Assembly: GCA_035576005.1 (NCBI GenBank)
Contig: DATLXH010000198.1
Span: 1-51,345 of the forward strand
Length of the DNA: 51,345 nt
From: DATLXH01 sp035576005
GTDB lineage: Bacteria; Acidobacteriota; Thermoanaerobaculia; Gp7-AA8
Direction of reading: 5' to 3'
Part shown: piece by piece, positions 16,475-25,544 of the stretch
Numbering within the stretch: position 1 is the first letter of the stretch
Layout: the number at the start of each line of letters is the position of its first letter
Program-made: the position numbers and the translations under genes
Notes under the pieces: model-generated
The model's database searches: none
What the model saw: the letters and a program-made list of their open reading frames with translations, nothing else
Told to the model about the DNA's origin: nothing

Positions 16475-17788
16475 ATGATCAACTTCGCTACGAACCTCTT
16501 CGCATTCATCCTGGTCCTCGGCTTTCTCATTTTCGCGCACGAGGCAGGGCACTTCCTTTTCGCGAAGCTCTTCCGCGTTCGCGTCCTGGTCTTCTCCTTC
16601 GGTTTCGGCAAGCGTCTCTTCGGTTTCAAGCGAGGCGACACCGATTACCGCGTCTCACTCATTCCACTTGGCGGCTACGTCAGGATGGCTGGAGATACAC
16701 CGGAAGAAACCACAGAATCCGATCCGAACGAGTTCCTCTCCCGGCCAAAGTGGCAGCGCTTTCTGATCCTCGTCGCAGGACCAGGTGTGAACCTGGTCAT
16801 CGCGATCGCCTTCCTCGCCTGGATGAACATGGCCGGGGTTCTCGTTCCGCGCGATTCACGTCCCATCCTTGGATCAGTGCTTCCGGGTCGTCCAGCAGCG
16901 GCCGCAGGACTCCGTGAAGGCGATCTCATTACCGAAGCGAATGGCGATGAGATCCGCTCATTCGAAGACCTCCGGCTCGTCATCGGGACCAGCCCCGGAC
17001 AGCCGGTTCGACTCAAGTTCATGCGACAGGGGCAGCCGCAGGAGGTCACGGTCACTCCGCAGCGGCAGGAAACCGAATTCGGCGCTGCAGGAGTCATCGG
17101 CGTGACTCCCTTCGCAGAGCCTGAGGTTGGACAGGTTCTCCCGGCGTCATCGGCAGGTCGTGCCGGTCTGCAGTCCGGCGATCGCATCACCAGCGCCAAC
17201 GGACAGAAAGTCGCGCAACTGCTCGATCTCGAGAAACTGCTGAGCGAGACTCCGTCGAAGCCGATCAACCTCGAGCTCATGCGCGGCGGTAAGCTCGTGG
17301 CAACAACCCTCCAGCCGCAGCAGGCGGGCGACCAGGTCTATCCCGGGTTCGGGACCCCGACAGTGGTCCGGAAATTCGGTCCGGTTGCCGCCGTGCGGGA
17401 GAGCGTCAACCAGAACATGAAGATGGTGAAGTACACCTTGAGCACACTCGGGAGACTCTTCCAGGCGAAAGGGAGCGTAAAAGACTTCAGCGGCCCGATC
17501 TCGATCGCCAGGATCTCTGGTGACATGCTCCGGACAGGATGGAAGCAGGTCATTAGCCTCATGGCCATGATTTCCTTGCAGCTGGGAATCATGAATCTCA
17601 TGCCGATCCCTGTTCTCGACGGCGGGCACATTTTCATCCTTCTGCTCGAGGGACTCTTTCGTCGCGAGTTCTCGCTCCGTGTCAAAGAGCGGATCCAGCA
17701 GGTCGGCTTTGCTGCGCTCGCAACACTCATGCTGGTGGTCCTCTACAACGACGTGCTGCAGAACGTGATGAGACTGAGAAACGGGTAG
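16475..17788 (+). CDS. rseP: RIP metalloprotease RseP (site-2 protease)
   Basis: Membrane-embedded zinc protease that cleaves anti-sigma factors and signal peptide remnants inside the membrane. The zinc motif HEAGH is at residues 22-26 in the first helix. The second metal-ligand motif NLMPIPVLDGGHI is near residues 373-385. Two PDZ domains lie between them (about 130-215 and 220-300), each with a GLxxGDxI-type ligand loop (GLREGDLITEANG, GLQSGDRITSANG). 437 aa, as expected for RseP/YaeL. It closes the dxr-rseP pair and is followed by a 108-bp palindrome. Confidence 0.96.
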   Translation: MINFATNLFAFILVLGFLIFAHEAGHFLFAKLFRVRVLVFSFGFGKRLFGFKRGDTDYRVSLIPLGGYVRMAGDTPEETTESDPNEFLSRPKWQRFLILVAGPGVNLVIAIAFLAWMNMAGVLVPRDSRPILGSVLPGRPAAAAGLREGDLITEANGDEIRSFEDLRLVIGTSPGQPVRLKFMRQGQPQEVTVTPQRQETEFGAAGVIGVTPFAEPEVGQVLPASSAGRAGLQSGDRITSANGQKVAQLLDLEKLLSETPSKPINLELMRGGKLVATTLQPQQAGDQVYPGFGTPTVVRKFGPVAAVRESVNQNMKMVKYTLSTLGRLFQAKGSVKDFSGPISIARISGDMLRTGWKQVISLMAMISLQLGIMNLMPIPVLDGGHIFILLLEGLFRREFSLRVKERIQQVGFAALATLMLVVLYNDVLQNVMRLRNG

Positions 17789-17812
17789 TGAACGCTTACA
17801 GGATTACGGGCC

Positions 17813-17920
17813 GGTGAATGGTTTGGAGCGCCGGCTTCCAGCCGGCCGCTGGCAAGTAAAAAAGCCGGCAAGATGCCGGCGATACGGCCGGCTGGAAGCC
17901 GGCGCTCCGAACCATTCACC
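17813..17920. repeat. GCCGGCTTCCAGCCGGCC palindrome (family C, copy 1)
   Basis: The near-perfect arms begin GGTGAATGGTTTGGAGCGCC and end GGCGCTCCGAACCATTCACC, with one T/C difference. Nested inside are GCCGGCTTCCAGCCGGC and its partner, plus a GCCGGCA/TGCCGGC hairpin. It lies 24 bp past rseP. It may act as terminator, but no T-tract follows. A longer related copy is at 31116-31225. Confidence 0.85.
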
Positions 17921-18012
17921 GACACGCTTGATCAATTCCTCACCAGCGTTCTCACGCGTTGCTCTACCGCCTGGGGGATGACAGAGCTCTAAAAACGGTC
18001 CATCCTGAATGG

Positions 18013-19029
18013 ATGCACGTGCGCCTTCTAGTCGCCGCTTCGATCCTCACGATCGTCTCCGCCTGCAAGACCACCATCCCCGACCCGCTACGAGCTGTGG
18101 CGTCACCGCAACAAAAGAGCTTCTGCCACGGAGCTGCTGCTACCGCGCCGGCACCGGTTGAGCTTCTTCCGGAGAAATCACAAGTCCGGCTCATCGCAAT
18201 CGGCGATACGGGCGAGAGCGACACTCGTGTCCTCGAGGTGCTGGCGACACAGATCGCCCCTCTCAAGCCCGACGCAATTCTTCTACTCGGCGATAATTTT
18301 TACGAGCGAGGCATCGAGTCGCCGGACGGAGACTGGCGCAGGACAGCGCCATTGTTCAAGATGGGCGCGCCGATTTTTCCTGTGATGGGAAACCACGATC
18401 ATCGAGCCTCAAACAAGCTCGCACAGGTGCGGAAGAGCGGCACGGCGGGATTCGAGCAGTGGAGATTTCCCGCCCTCAACTACACCGTTCGGTCCGGAAA
18501 TCTGATCGACGTCGTCATGATGGATTCCATGTCCATAGCGAAGCGTTATGCTCCGTCGCCTGCCGTACCGGGACACCGGGAAGTTGCCTGCATCACGGAG
18601 CGATCGTTACAGGCTTCGACAGCCCGTTGGAAGCTCGTGGCAGCTCACCACCCCGCCTTCACATCGGGACTCCACCAGAGAGACCTCGAGCTCGAGCATG
18701 TACGTGGGCTCGCACCTCTTTTCGATCAGAGTGGAGTCGCCATTTACGTGACGGGTCACGATCACGACCTCGAGTTCTTCCCGCCCCCTGCCCCATCGCG
18801 AACGGCTTATCTGATCAGCGGAAGCGGCTCGCGCAGCCGTCGGATCCGCAACATCGTCAGAGGCTCCGCATTCCAGCGAGGCTCAACCGGCAGCTGCAGC
18901 GGGAAGCCTGAGGCAAAAGGCTGCGCGTACGGATTTGCAGTTCTCGACATCACGTCGTCAGAGATTCGCGTGTCGTTTCGAGAAGCGAATAGCGACGCGG
19001 AGCTCTACTCCTACACGATCCGCAGGTAG
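18013..19029 (+). CDS. Metallophosphatase lipoprotein (calcineurin-like)
   Basis: Probable exported phosphatase of the calcineurin-like/purple acid phosphatase superfamily. All metal-site motifs are present in order: IAIGDTGESD (near residue 62), LLGDNFYERGI, MGNHDHR, VAAHHP and TGHDHDLEFF. The N-terminus from the ATG at 18013 reads LLVAASILTIVSACKT, a lipoprotein signal with Cys at the lipobox, so it is predicted to be attached to a membrane. An upstream in-frame TTG at 17959 would put 18 polar residues before the signal and is rejected. 338 aa. It converges on the VOC gene with only 16 bp between stops. Substrate unknown. Confidence 0.87.
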   Translation: MHVRLLVAASILTIVSACKTTIPDPLRAVASPQQKSFCHGAAATAPAPVELLPEKSQVRLIAIGDTGESDTRVLEVLATQIAPLKPDAILLLGDNFYERGIESPDGDWRRTAPLFKMGAPIFPVMGNHDHRASNKLAQVRKSGTAGFEQWRFPALNYTVRSGNLIDVVMMDSMSIAKRYAPSPAVPGHREVACITERSLQASTARWKLVAAHHPAFTSGLHQRDLELEHVRGLAPLFDQSGVAIYVTGHDHDLEFFPPPAPSRTAYLISGSGSRSRRIRNIVRGSAFQRGSTGSCSGKPEAKGCAYGFAVLDITSSEIRVSFREANSDAELYSYTIRR

Positions 19030-19045
19030 GACCCGGACCCAAAGT

Positions 19046-19435
19046 CTACGGTTTCTTCCTGCTCTGGATCGCGAACATGTTTTCGTCGGGGTCTTTGAAG
19101 AACGCCATCCAGAGTTCGAAATCGGCGGTCTTGTGTACGAGATGAGGCGCTGCCACGAAAGGGACTTCTCTATGGAGAAGCGTCGCGTAAGACGCGTCGA
19201 TGTCCACGACGTCAAAGTAGAGAATGGTCGTGCTCGGCCGGAAGTCGCCACCCTCGCCCTCACCCACCATAAGCGAGATCGTTCCGCACTGAAAGAACGC
19301 CATTTTGGGCGGTGCATTGAACAGGAACTTGAGCCCTAGCTTGTAGCGATAAAATGCAGTCGCTTTCTCGACGTCGCGTACCGTGATTGCAATCTGCCCG
19401 ATCGTGCTCAACGTCGTGACTTCGCTTGCACTCAT
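19046..19435 (-). CDS. VOC (glyoxalase/bleomycin resistance-like) family protein
   Basis: Small cytoplasmic protein of 129 aa with one vicinal-oxygen-chelate module pair. ITVRDVEKATAFYRYKLGL is the first beta-alpha unit, and WMAFFKDPDENMFAIQS is the final unit with the usual Glu. It could be a dioxygenase, lyase or resistance-type protein. The substrate cannot be told. The ATG at 19435 is preceded by an excellent ribosome-binding site, GGAGG with six bases to the start. A family A fragment (19483-19507) lies between it and cinA. Confidence 0.88.
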   Translation of the reverse strand: MSASEVTTLSTIGQIAITVRDVEKATAFYRYKLGLKFLFNAPPKMAFFQCGTISLMVGEGEGGDFRPSTTILYFDVVDIDASYATLLHREVPFVAAPHLVHKTADFELWMAFFKDPDENMFAIQSRKKP

Positions 19436-19482
19436 GATCGACCTCCATTCAGGCGTTCCTTCTGCGGGACCCAGCTTACCCT

Positions 19483-19507
19483 AAGGTCTGTGAGAAATGC
19501 GGACTAG
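19483..19507. mobile_element. Family A terminal arm, copy A4 (25 bp)
   Basis: AAGGTCTGTGAGAAATGCGG followed by ACTAG: a single terminal arm with CTAG as its YTAR end. Because only the symmetric arm survives, orientation cannot be assigned. The TAG stop codon of the minus-strand cinA gene is formed by this CTAG. Confidence 0.75.
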
Positions 19508-20808
19508 CAACCCCGAAGGATGAAGAGACGGAGCATGTCGAGAGCGGCCTGAGTCGAGTGATACTTGATCAACTCGCGAGATCCGCTGAAAAGTGCTTTC
19601 CGGTGTTTGACCTCGGAGTCACTCGCGACGCTGATGTGGACCGTTCCAACAGGCTTCTCTTCACTCCCTCCGCCCGGCCCGGCGATACCTGTAATGCCTA
19701 CCCCATACGTCGTGTTGAAGCGTCGTCTGACTCCCGAAGCCATGTCACGCGCGACCTGTTCACTCACTTCTCCATGGGCGGCGATGTTCGCGGGATCGAC
19801 TCCTACTATCGAGAGCTTCAACTGCGCCGAATACGCAACAGCGCCGCCCATGAAATAGCGACTGCTGCCGGAGACGTCGGTCAAACGCGAAGCGAGAAGA
19901 CCGCCTGTGCACGACTCAGCAGTCGACAGCGTTGCTCCCGCGTTTGTGAGTAATCTGCCAACGACGTCTTCAATTGAATCGTTGTCGACACCAAACATAC
20001 GCTCGCCGAACATCTCTCGCAACTCAGCTTCCATCGCCGCGATCGTCCTGTCTGACTCCGCGCGATCTCCGTCAGCCTGCAGATGAATCTGCACCTCGCC
20101 ATGCGAGGCCAGGATCGTAAATGGAATGCCATGCTTCCTGTAGAACGGGGCCAGCTGCTCATCGACTGCCGACTCCGGCATCCCAATGATCTTCAGAATC
20201 CGACGGACCCTCGACACCTCACCACGTTGCGAGCGGATCCACGGTCCGAAATCGTTCTCGAGCATTCCCTCGAGCTCGTACGGGACGCCCGGGAAAATCC
20301 AGATGTGCTTTTCGGAACCCTCGAACATCACCGCCAGATGGAAGCCTGGAGCCGTGCCCCGCTTGTTGGTCAGAGTCTCGTGACCGATGAAGATCTGAGC
20401 CTGCCGCGCATTGAGGGGAGACATTCTGAGACCGCGGCGGGCGAAGCGCTCCTCGATGCTGCGGAGGATTTCTGAGGACTCTTCGAGCTCCAGGTCGAAA
20501 GCTCTTGCGAGAGATTCTTTTGTGAGATCGTCTTCGGTGGGTCCGAGGCCTCCGGTGACGATGAGCAGGTCGTGACCAGAGGCCGCGAACCTGAGCTCAT
20601 GAACAATCTCTTCGAGCGAGTCGCCGACGACACTCTTCCGGTTGATCCCGATCCCGTACTGTTCGAGGAGCGAAGTGATCTTGAGCGAATTGGTATCGAG
20701 ACGCGACGTTCCGAGAAGCTCGGACCCGATTGCAAGGATCGAAGTTTTCATCGCAGGCAAAGTCCGCATAGACCCTGACAGATTCCTGGAAGCGTCAAGG
20801 CCGGTCAT
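19504..20808 (-). CDS. cinA: CinA family protein (nicotinamide-nucleotide amidase)
   Basis: Two-domain protein. An N-terminal MoCF/CinA domain starts at SILAIGSELLGTSRLDTNS and carries IVTGGLGPTEDDLTKE. A C-terminal PncC-type domain with TAESCTGGLLASRLTDV deamidates NMN in pyridine nucleotide salvage. The frame is open to 20865. The ATG at 20808 overlaps the upstream ABC-F stop in an ATGA and has AGGAG three bases before it, so it was chosen (434 aa). A later ATG at 20751 would give the minimal domain (415 aa). The stop codon lies in a family A arm, so the last residues may differ from relatives. Confidence 0.93.
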   Translation of the reverse strand: MTGLDASRNLSGSMRTLPAMKTSILAIGSELLGTSRLDTNSLKITSLLEQYGIGINRKSVVGDSLEEIVHELRFAASGHDLLIVTGGLGPTEDDLTKESLARAFDLELEESSEILRSIEERFARRGLRMSPLNARQAQIFIGHETLTNKRGTAPGFHLAVMFEGSEKHIWIFPGVPYELEGMLENDFGPWIRSQRGEVSRVRRILKIIGMPESAVDEQLAPFYRKHGIPFTILASHGEVQIHLQADGDRAESDRTIAAMEAELREMFGERMFGVDNDSIEDVVGRLLTNAGATLSTAESCTGGLLASRLTDVSGSSRYFMGGAVAYSAQLKLSIVGVDPANIAAHGEVSEQVARDMASGVRRRFNTTYGVGITGIAGPGGGSEEKPVGTVHISVASDSEVKHRKALFSGSRELIKYHSTQAALDMLRLFILRGC

Positions 20809-22766
20809 GAGCTCCTGACCGCCAGCTCCGTCAGGGCCTCGCGCTCGGCTGACAGCTTGTCCCATCTCGCGTAGAGAACTTCAATCTCGCGTTTCAATGC
20901 GGCTGTCGCATCCTTGAGACTTCGGGTCTTCTCGCCATCGCGATAGATCTCCTCGCTGCAGAGAAGAACATCATTCCTTCCGCATTCGGCCTCAGAATCC
21001 GCGATCTGTTTTTCGATTGACGCGAGCTCTTCGGAAAGTTTCCTGAGCTGCTTGTCGCGTTTTTTTCCATCCACGCGCGACTCAACCGGATCGGGCACGG
21101 CAACCTTGCTGCCCTTGATCTTCCCTGCCGGAGACACCTTCTTGTCGGCAACAACGGCCGCTTCCGCTTTGAATTTTTCCACGAGGTCGGAGTAATTGCC
21201 GTAGTGACTCTCTGCTTCGCCATCCTCGACCAGCAGCACATTCTCGACAATGCGGTCTACGAAATACCGATCATGTGAGACCACGATGAGCGCACCCGTA
21301 AAAGCCTCCAGCGCTTCCTCGAGTGCTTCGCGTGTGTAGACATCGAGGTGATTCGTAGGCTCGTCGAGTAGAAGGAGATTGCCTCCCGTGTACATGATCT
21401 TGGCCAGAGCCAGACGTCCCTTCTCGCCTCCCGAAAGAGAACGAATCTGCTTGTCGACATCGCCGGCGAAGAACGAGAAGCGCGCAAGATAGCTTCGCAC
21501 CTGCTCTTCCGTTTGCGCGTGATCGAGGTTCCAGATCTCGTCGAGCACCGTGCTGTTTGGCGAGAGGTCTCCGAGCGTCTGATCGTAGTAGCCGACCTGG
21601 ACGCTGTGTCCGTAGGTGAGCTTTCCCCCAAGTGGTGCCAGACGACCGGCGAACGTCTTGAGGACGGTCGATTTTCCCGCGCCGTTCGGACCCATGATGG
21701 CGTAACGCTCCCCACGTCTGACAATCAGGTTCAGACCACGCACCACAGGCTTGCCTTCGTAGCCCGCTGACAAGACCTCCGCCGTCAGCGCCACCGCGCC
21801 GGAGCGCGGCCCGGCGTCGAGTGAGAACTTCGCGAAAGTTTCATCGGTCACAGGCCGGTCGAGCTCATCCATTCTGGCCAGCTGCTTCCGCCGCGACTGC
21901 GCCTGCCTGGTCTTCTGTCCCGCGATATTTCGGCGGATGAAGTCTTCCGTCTTTTCAATATGGTCACGCTGCCGTTCGTACTCGACGCGCATGAGCTCCA
22001 TCCGTTCGGCACGCTGTTCGAGGAAGGTCTCGTAGTTGCCGTGGTACTCGATCAGTTTTCCATGAGCGAGCTCGATGATTTTTTTCACGGTCCGGTTCAA
22101 AAAAGTCCGGTCATGCGAGATGAGCAGATAGCTTCCTGTGAATGACTGGAGAAACTCCTCGAGGAATTCGATCCCTCTGAGGTCGAGATGGTTCGTCGGC
22201 TCGTCAAGGAGCAGCAGATCGACCTTCGTCAGAAGAACGCGCGCGAGCATGGCGCGGTTCTGCTGGCCACCACTGAACTCGTGGATCGGTCTCTGCCATT
22301 CGCTCTCTTCAAATCCGACCCCGGTCAAAACCCGCTCGACCTCGGAGTGAAGTGTGTAGCCGTTCGCATGCTCGAAATCATGCTGAAGATCTGCATAGCG
22401 CTCGAGCAGCTGATCGTGAGCAGGTCCTGTGATCGACGCATCTGCCAGATCGTGCTCCAGGGTCCGCATCCGGCCCTCGATCGCCAGTACTTCCCTGAAA
22501 GCGGAGAGGACGAAGTCAAAGAGTGAGACGCCGCGCTCTGCGTCGAGATGCTGGGAGACATGACCGATCGTCAGACCCGAAGCCCGCACGGTGCGACCGC
22601 GGTCCGGCTCCTCTACCCCCAGGAGCAGCTTGAACAGCGTCGTCTTGCCGGCGCCATTGCGGCCGACCAGACCGACGTGCTCGCCCGGATTGTGCTGCCA
22701 GGTGGTCTGCTGGAGCACGTCATGGGGACCGTAGGCTTTGACGATGTCTTCGAAGCGGTAGAGCAT
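20805..22766 (-). CDS. ABC-F family ATP-binding protein
   Basis: Soluble tandem ATPase of the ABC-F type, which acts on ribosomes rather than as a transporter. Domain 1 has Walker A GLVGRNGAGKTT, signature FSGGQQNRAML and Walker B LLLLDEPTNHLDL. Domain 2 has GPNGAGKST, LSGGEKGRLAL and LLLDEPTNHLDV. The inter-domain linker (about residues 240-310) is charged and helical. The C-terminal 110 residues form a coiled coil with many Lys/Glu. 653 aa from the ATG at 22766. An upstream in-frame start at 22814 lacks support. Close to Uup/YheS-like proteins; the exact subgroup is uncertain. Confidence 0.94.
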   Translation of the reverse strand: MLYRFEDIVKAYGPHDVLQQTTWQHNPGEHVGLVGRNGAGKTTLFKLLLGVEEPDRGRTVRASGLTIGHVSQHLDAERGVSLFDFVLSAFREVLAIEGRMRTLEHDLADASITGPAHDQLLERYADLQHDFEHANGYTLHSEVERVLTGVGFEESEWQRPIHEFSGGQQNRAMLARVLLTKVDLLLLDEPTNHLDLRGIEFLEEFLQSFTGSYLLISHDRTFLNRTVKKIIELAHGKLIEYHGNYETFLEQRAERMELMRVEYERQRDHIEKTEDFIRRNIAGQKTRQAQSRRKQLARMDELDRPVTDETFAKFSLDAGPRSGAVALTAEVLSAGYEGKPVVRGLNLIVRRGERYAIMGPNGAGKSTVLKTFAGRLAPLGGKLTYGHSVQVGYYDQTLGDLSPNSTVLDEIWNLDHAQTEEQVRSYLARFSFFAGDVDKQIRSLSGGEKGRLALAKIMYTGGNLLLLDEPTNHLDVYTREALEEALEAFTGALIVVSHDRYFVDRIVENVLLVEDGEAESHYGNYSDLVEKFKAEAAVVADKKVSPAGKIKGSKVAVPDPVESRVDGKKRDKQLRKLSEELASIEKQIADSEAECGRNDVLLCSEEIYRDGEKTRSLKDATAALKREIEVLYARWDKLSAEREALTELAVRSS

Positions 22767-22807
22767 TGGATGGGGAGTTTTAGGGACGTTTGAACGACAA
22801 AGCAAAT

Positions 22808-22891
22808 CGAACACAGAACGCAGAATGAAGAATTCAGAAACCGGTCTTTTTTTCTACATTCTGCATTCTGCGTTCTCCATTCTGCGTTCGT
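22808..22891. repeat. CAGAACGCAGAATG palindrome (family D, copy 1)
   Basis: Left arm GAACACAGAACGCAGAATG pairs with right-side CATTCTGCGTTCTCC and a further CATTCTGCGTTCG copy. The arms are built of repeated CAGAAYG-like units and surround a T-rich loop. It sits in the divergent region between the ABC-F gene and pdxJ. Confidence 0.7.
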
Positions 22892-22952
22892 CTTTTCTTT
22901 ACACATACGCTGTAGCGAGAGGGCGGCTATGATAGATCACGGACACTGACCA

Positions 22953-23681
22953 ATGCGCCTTGCCGTCAACATCGATCACATCGCCACAATTCGAGAGGCG
23001 AGAAAAACGGACGAGCCCGATCCGGTGGCGGCGGCTCTATTGTGCGAGCTGGGCGGCGCCCAGGGGATCACGGTTCATCTTCGCGGCGATCGCCGCCACA
23101 TCCAGGAGCGCGATGTCGAGCTCCTCAGAAAAACCGTCTCCACCCATCTGAATGTTGAGATGGCCGGGACCCGCGAGATGCTCCGCATCGCCCAGACGAT
23201 CAAACCGCACAGGGTCACACTCGTGCCGGAAAGGGCCGACGAGCTGACGACCGAAGGTGGCCTCGACGTCCTGCTGCACACAGGGAACCTCGAGAAGATC
23301 GTGAAGGAACTGCTCGAAGCGCAGATTGATGTTTCGATCTTCGTCGATCCTGAAGTCGATCAGATCCGCGCCTGCCAGCGCCTCCGGGCGCCCCGCATCG
23401 AGATCAACACCGGGAAGTTTGCCGACGCATGGAGAAGTGGCATCGCGTCGTGGAGCCAGCCCCTCGAGAAGATCGTGAACGCTGCTCGCGCCGCTCGAAA
23501 ACTCGGCATGTCGGTCTTCGCCGGCCATGGACTCACGTACCGCAATATCGATCCGATCGCGCGCATCGACGACATCGAGGAGCTGAACATCGGACACTCG
23601 ATCATCGCCCGAGCCTCAATGGTAGGACTGGTGAGCGCGGTTCGCGAGATGAGCGACCTGATGCGCAACCCAAGACGATAA
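22953..23681 (+). CDS. pdxJ: Pyridoxine 5'-phosphate synthase
   Basis: Condenses 3-amino-2-oxopropyl phosphate with 1-deoxyxylulose 5-phosphate to pyridoxine 5'-phosphate, the last ring-forming step of DXP-dependent vitamin B6 synthesis. Family motifs in order are VNIDHIATIREAR, HLRGDRRHIQERDV, LVPERADELTTEGG, IEINTGKFAD and FAGHGLTYRNI. 242 aa, exactly the usual size. The ATG at 22953 is fixed by the conserved N-terminus; no strong ribosome-binding site is visible. It is divergent from the ABC-F gene. A family B element begins 48 bp after its stop. Confidence 0.97.
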   Translation: MRLAVNIDHIATIREARKTDEPDPVAAALLCELGGAQGITVHLRGDRRHIQERDVELLRKTVSTHLNVEMAGTREMLRIAQTIKPHRVTLVPERADELTTEGGLDVLLHTGNLEKIVKELLEAQIDVSIFVDPEVDQIRACQRLRAPRIEINTGKFADAWRSGIASWSQPLEKIVNAARAARKLGMSVFAGHGLTYRNIDPIARIDDIEELNIGHSIIARASMVGLVSAVREMSDLMRNPRR

Positions 23682-23729
23682 TTGGACCGGTCATGAAGAC
23701 AGAAATCGCTCGCCAGGCCTGCCTGGCAT

Positions 23730-23896
23730 CTAGTGGAGTGTATTTGATGAATTGGTACCAGATGGCGATGGGATCGGCGTCGTGGGCGAGGCGCGGCGAC
23801 GCAGGAATAGTGGTGACTATGCTGAGGAGTCGCAACGAAGCTCACGACGGCGAGACCAAGCCAGGTGGCACCAATTCATCAAATACACTCCACTAG
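23730..23896 (+). mobile_element. Family B MITE-like element, copy B1 (167 bp)
   Basis: Bounded by CTAG at both ends (23730-23733, 23893-23896). Terminal inverted repeats begin TGGAGTGTATTTGATGAATT and match perfectly for 23 nt, then with mismatches. There is no transposase coding capacity. The copy at 25287-25453 has the same length and orientation. Its right end lies 14 bp before the symporter start codon at 23911. Confidence 0.9.
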
Positions 23897-23910
23897 TGAG
23901 GGAGATGAGA

Positions 23911-25251
23911 ATGGCGAGTGAGACTGGAAGAGCAATTCCGCTTCATACCAGGATTCTGATTGGCCTGATCGGAGGGGCCCTCCTCGGCGGCATCATGAAC
24001 TCGACGCTCGGCGCTGACTCGGAGCCGCTTGCCTGGGTCGTCGCACACATCACCGAGCCGATCGGTCAACTCTTCCTCCGGCTCCTGCTCCTCCTGGTGA
24101 TTCCTCTGGTCTTTTCGTCTCTCACCATCGGCGTCGCCGGACTCGGCGACGTACGGAAGGTCGGACGGATCGGACTCAAGTGCCTCGTCTACACCCTCGT
24201 CATCTCCGGAATCTCGGTCCTAATCGGACTCTTCCTGGCCAACACGATCCGCCCCGGCGAGCGGGTCGACCCCGAAGTGAGCCGTCAGCTCGAAGCAAAG
24301 TACGGCGGCGACGCCGAGAAACGTGTCGCCAGCGCGAAAGCGGGCGACGCGGCAACAGAGACTCCTCTCATGAAGGTCGTCAAGACCGCCGTCCCGACCA
24401 ACTTCTTCGCTGCGATCGCCAAAGATCCCCCGGACATGCTCGGCCTCATGTTCTTTTCCCTCTTTCTCGGTATCGCGCTGACCCTGGTGGATCTCGAGAA
24501 GTCGGCGCCTCTTCTCCGAGTGCTCGAAGGCGTCTATGAAGCGGTCGCCAAATGTATCGAGCTCGTCATGCGCTTTGCCCCCTACGCAGTGTTCGCCTTA
24601 CTCTTCACAATGACGGCACGCTTCGGCTTCCGGCTTCTGACGAGTCTCGGCTGGTACGTCGTCACGGTGCTGCTGGGCCTGGCGATTCATATGTTCATCG
24701 TCTACTCAGCTTCGGTTGCGATTCTCTCCCGCATCAACCCTCTCGACTTTTTCAGACGCATCAAGACCGTAATGGTCACTGCCTTCTCGACCTCTTCGTC
24801 TAACGCCACGCTGCCCACCGCCCTCCGCGTCTCAGAGGAAAATCTTGGCGTCCCCAGACAGATCAATTCATTCGTGCTCACAGTGGGTGCCACGGCAAAC
24901 CAGAATGGGACCGCGCTTTACGAAGGGGTCACCGTGCTTTTCCTCGCGCAACTGGCCGGGGTCGATCTCACGATGGCGCAGCAGTTGATGGTGGTCTATC
25001 TGGCAATCCTCGGGGGCGTCGGAACAGCAGGCGTACCCTCGGGCTCAATCCCGTTCGTGATTCTGGTTCTTGCAACGATCGGAGTGAATCCCGCACTGAT
25101 CGCGATCATTCTGGGAGTCGATAGAATTCTCGACATGTGCCGCACGGTGCTCAACGTGACGGGCGACCTGACAATGGCGACATACATAGCCAGATCGGAG
25201 GGTGTGACGTTAATGCCGGAACGGCAGATGCCGGCTGCGGTTGATCTATAG
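23911..25251 (+). CDS. Dicarboxylate/amino acid:cation symporter (DAACS family)
   Basis: Inner-membrane secondary transporter of the GltP/DctA type, importing C4-dicarboxylates or acidic amino acids with H+ or Na+. Signature elements are the serine-rich hairpin SSSNATLPTALRV, the core motif VGATANQNGTALYEG and the late SGSIPFVILVLATIGVNP. Between the third and fourth helices is an insertion of about 45 residues rich in charged residues (PGERVDPEVSRQLEAKYGG), larger than in E. coli GltP. ATG at 23911 has GAGGGAG six bases upstream, so the start lies just outside element B1. 446 aa. The gene is framed by B1 and B2 in direct orientation. Confidence 0.94.
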   Translation: MASETGRAIPLHTRILIGLIGGALLGGIMNSTLGADSEPLAWVVAHITEPIGQLFLRLLLLLVIPLVFSSLTIGVAGLGDVRKVGRIGLKCLVYTLVISGISVLIGLFLANTIRPGERVDPEVSRQLEAKYGGDAEKRVASAKAGDAATETPLMKVVKTAVPTNFFAAIAKDPPDMLGLMFFSLFLGIALTLVDLEKSAPLLRVLEGVYEAVAKCIELVMRFAPYAVFALLFTMTARFGFRLLTSLGWYVVTVLLGLAIHMFIVYSASVAILSRINPLDFFRRIKTVMVTAFSTSSSNATLPTALRVSEENLGVPRQINSFVLTVGATANQNGTALYEGVTVLFLAQLAGVDLTMAQQLMVVYLAILGGVGTAGVPSGSIPFVILVLATIGVNPALIAIILGVDRILDMCRTVLNVTGDLTMATYIARSEGVTLMPERQMPAAVDL

Positions 25252-25286
25252 CGACATCGAAACGTTGGTCACGACACTTCCAGAGA

Positions 25287-25453
25287 CTAGTGGCGTGTAT
25301 TCGATGAATTGGTACCAGATGGCGACGGGATCGCCGACGTGGGCGAGGCGCGGCGACGCAGGAATAGTGGTGACTATGCTGAGGAGTCGCAACGAAGCTC
25401 ACGACGGCGAGACCAAGCCAGGTGGTATCAATTCATCGAATACACGCCACTAG
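25287..25453 (+). mobile_element. Family B MITE-like element, copy B2 (167 bp)
   Basis: Same length, orientation and CTAG ends (25287-25290, 25450-25453) as copy B1. Arms read TGGCGTGTATTCGATGAATT. The two changes from B1 (A to C at arm position 4, T to C at position 12) are present in both arms of B2, so each arm still pairs. The interior differs from B1 at only a few sites. It lies 36 bp after the symporter stop. Confidence 0.9.
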
Positions 25454-25544
25454 TGGTTATGCGGATTTGCAGGGTGTCATCCCGACCGGGTGAAACTGCG
25501 AGAGAATCGCTGGTGCGTATGTGATGACACGTCTCGACGGACGA

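Noticed and set aside
23360..25402. Two similar minus-strand frames within B1 and B2 that look like paralogous proteins
   Set aside because: The shared part lies entirely in the family B repeat and the flanks differ; it is a repeat artefact.
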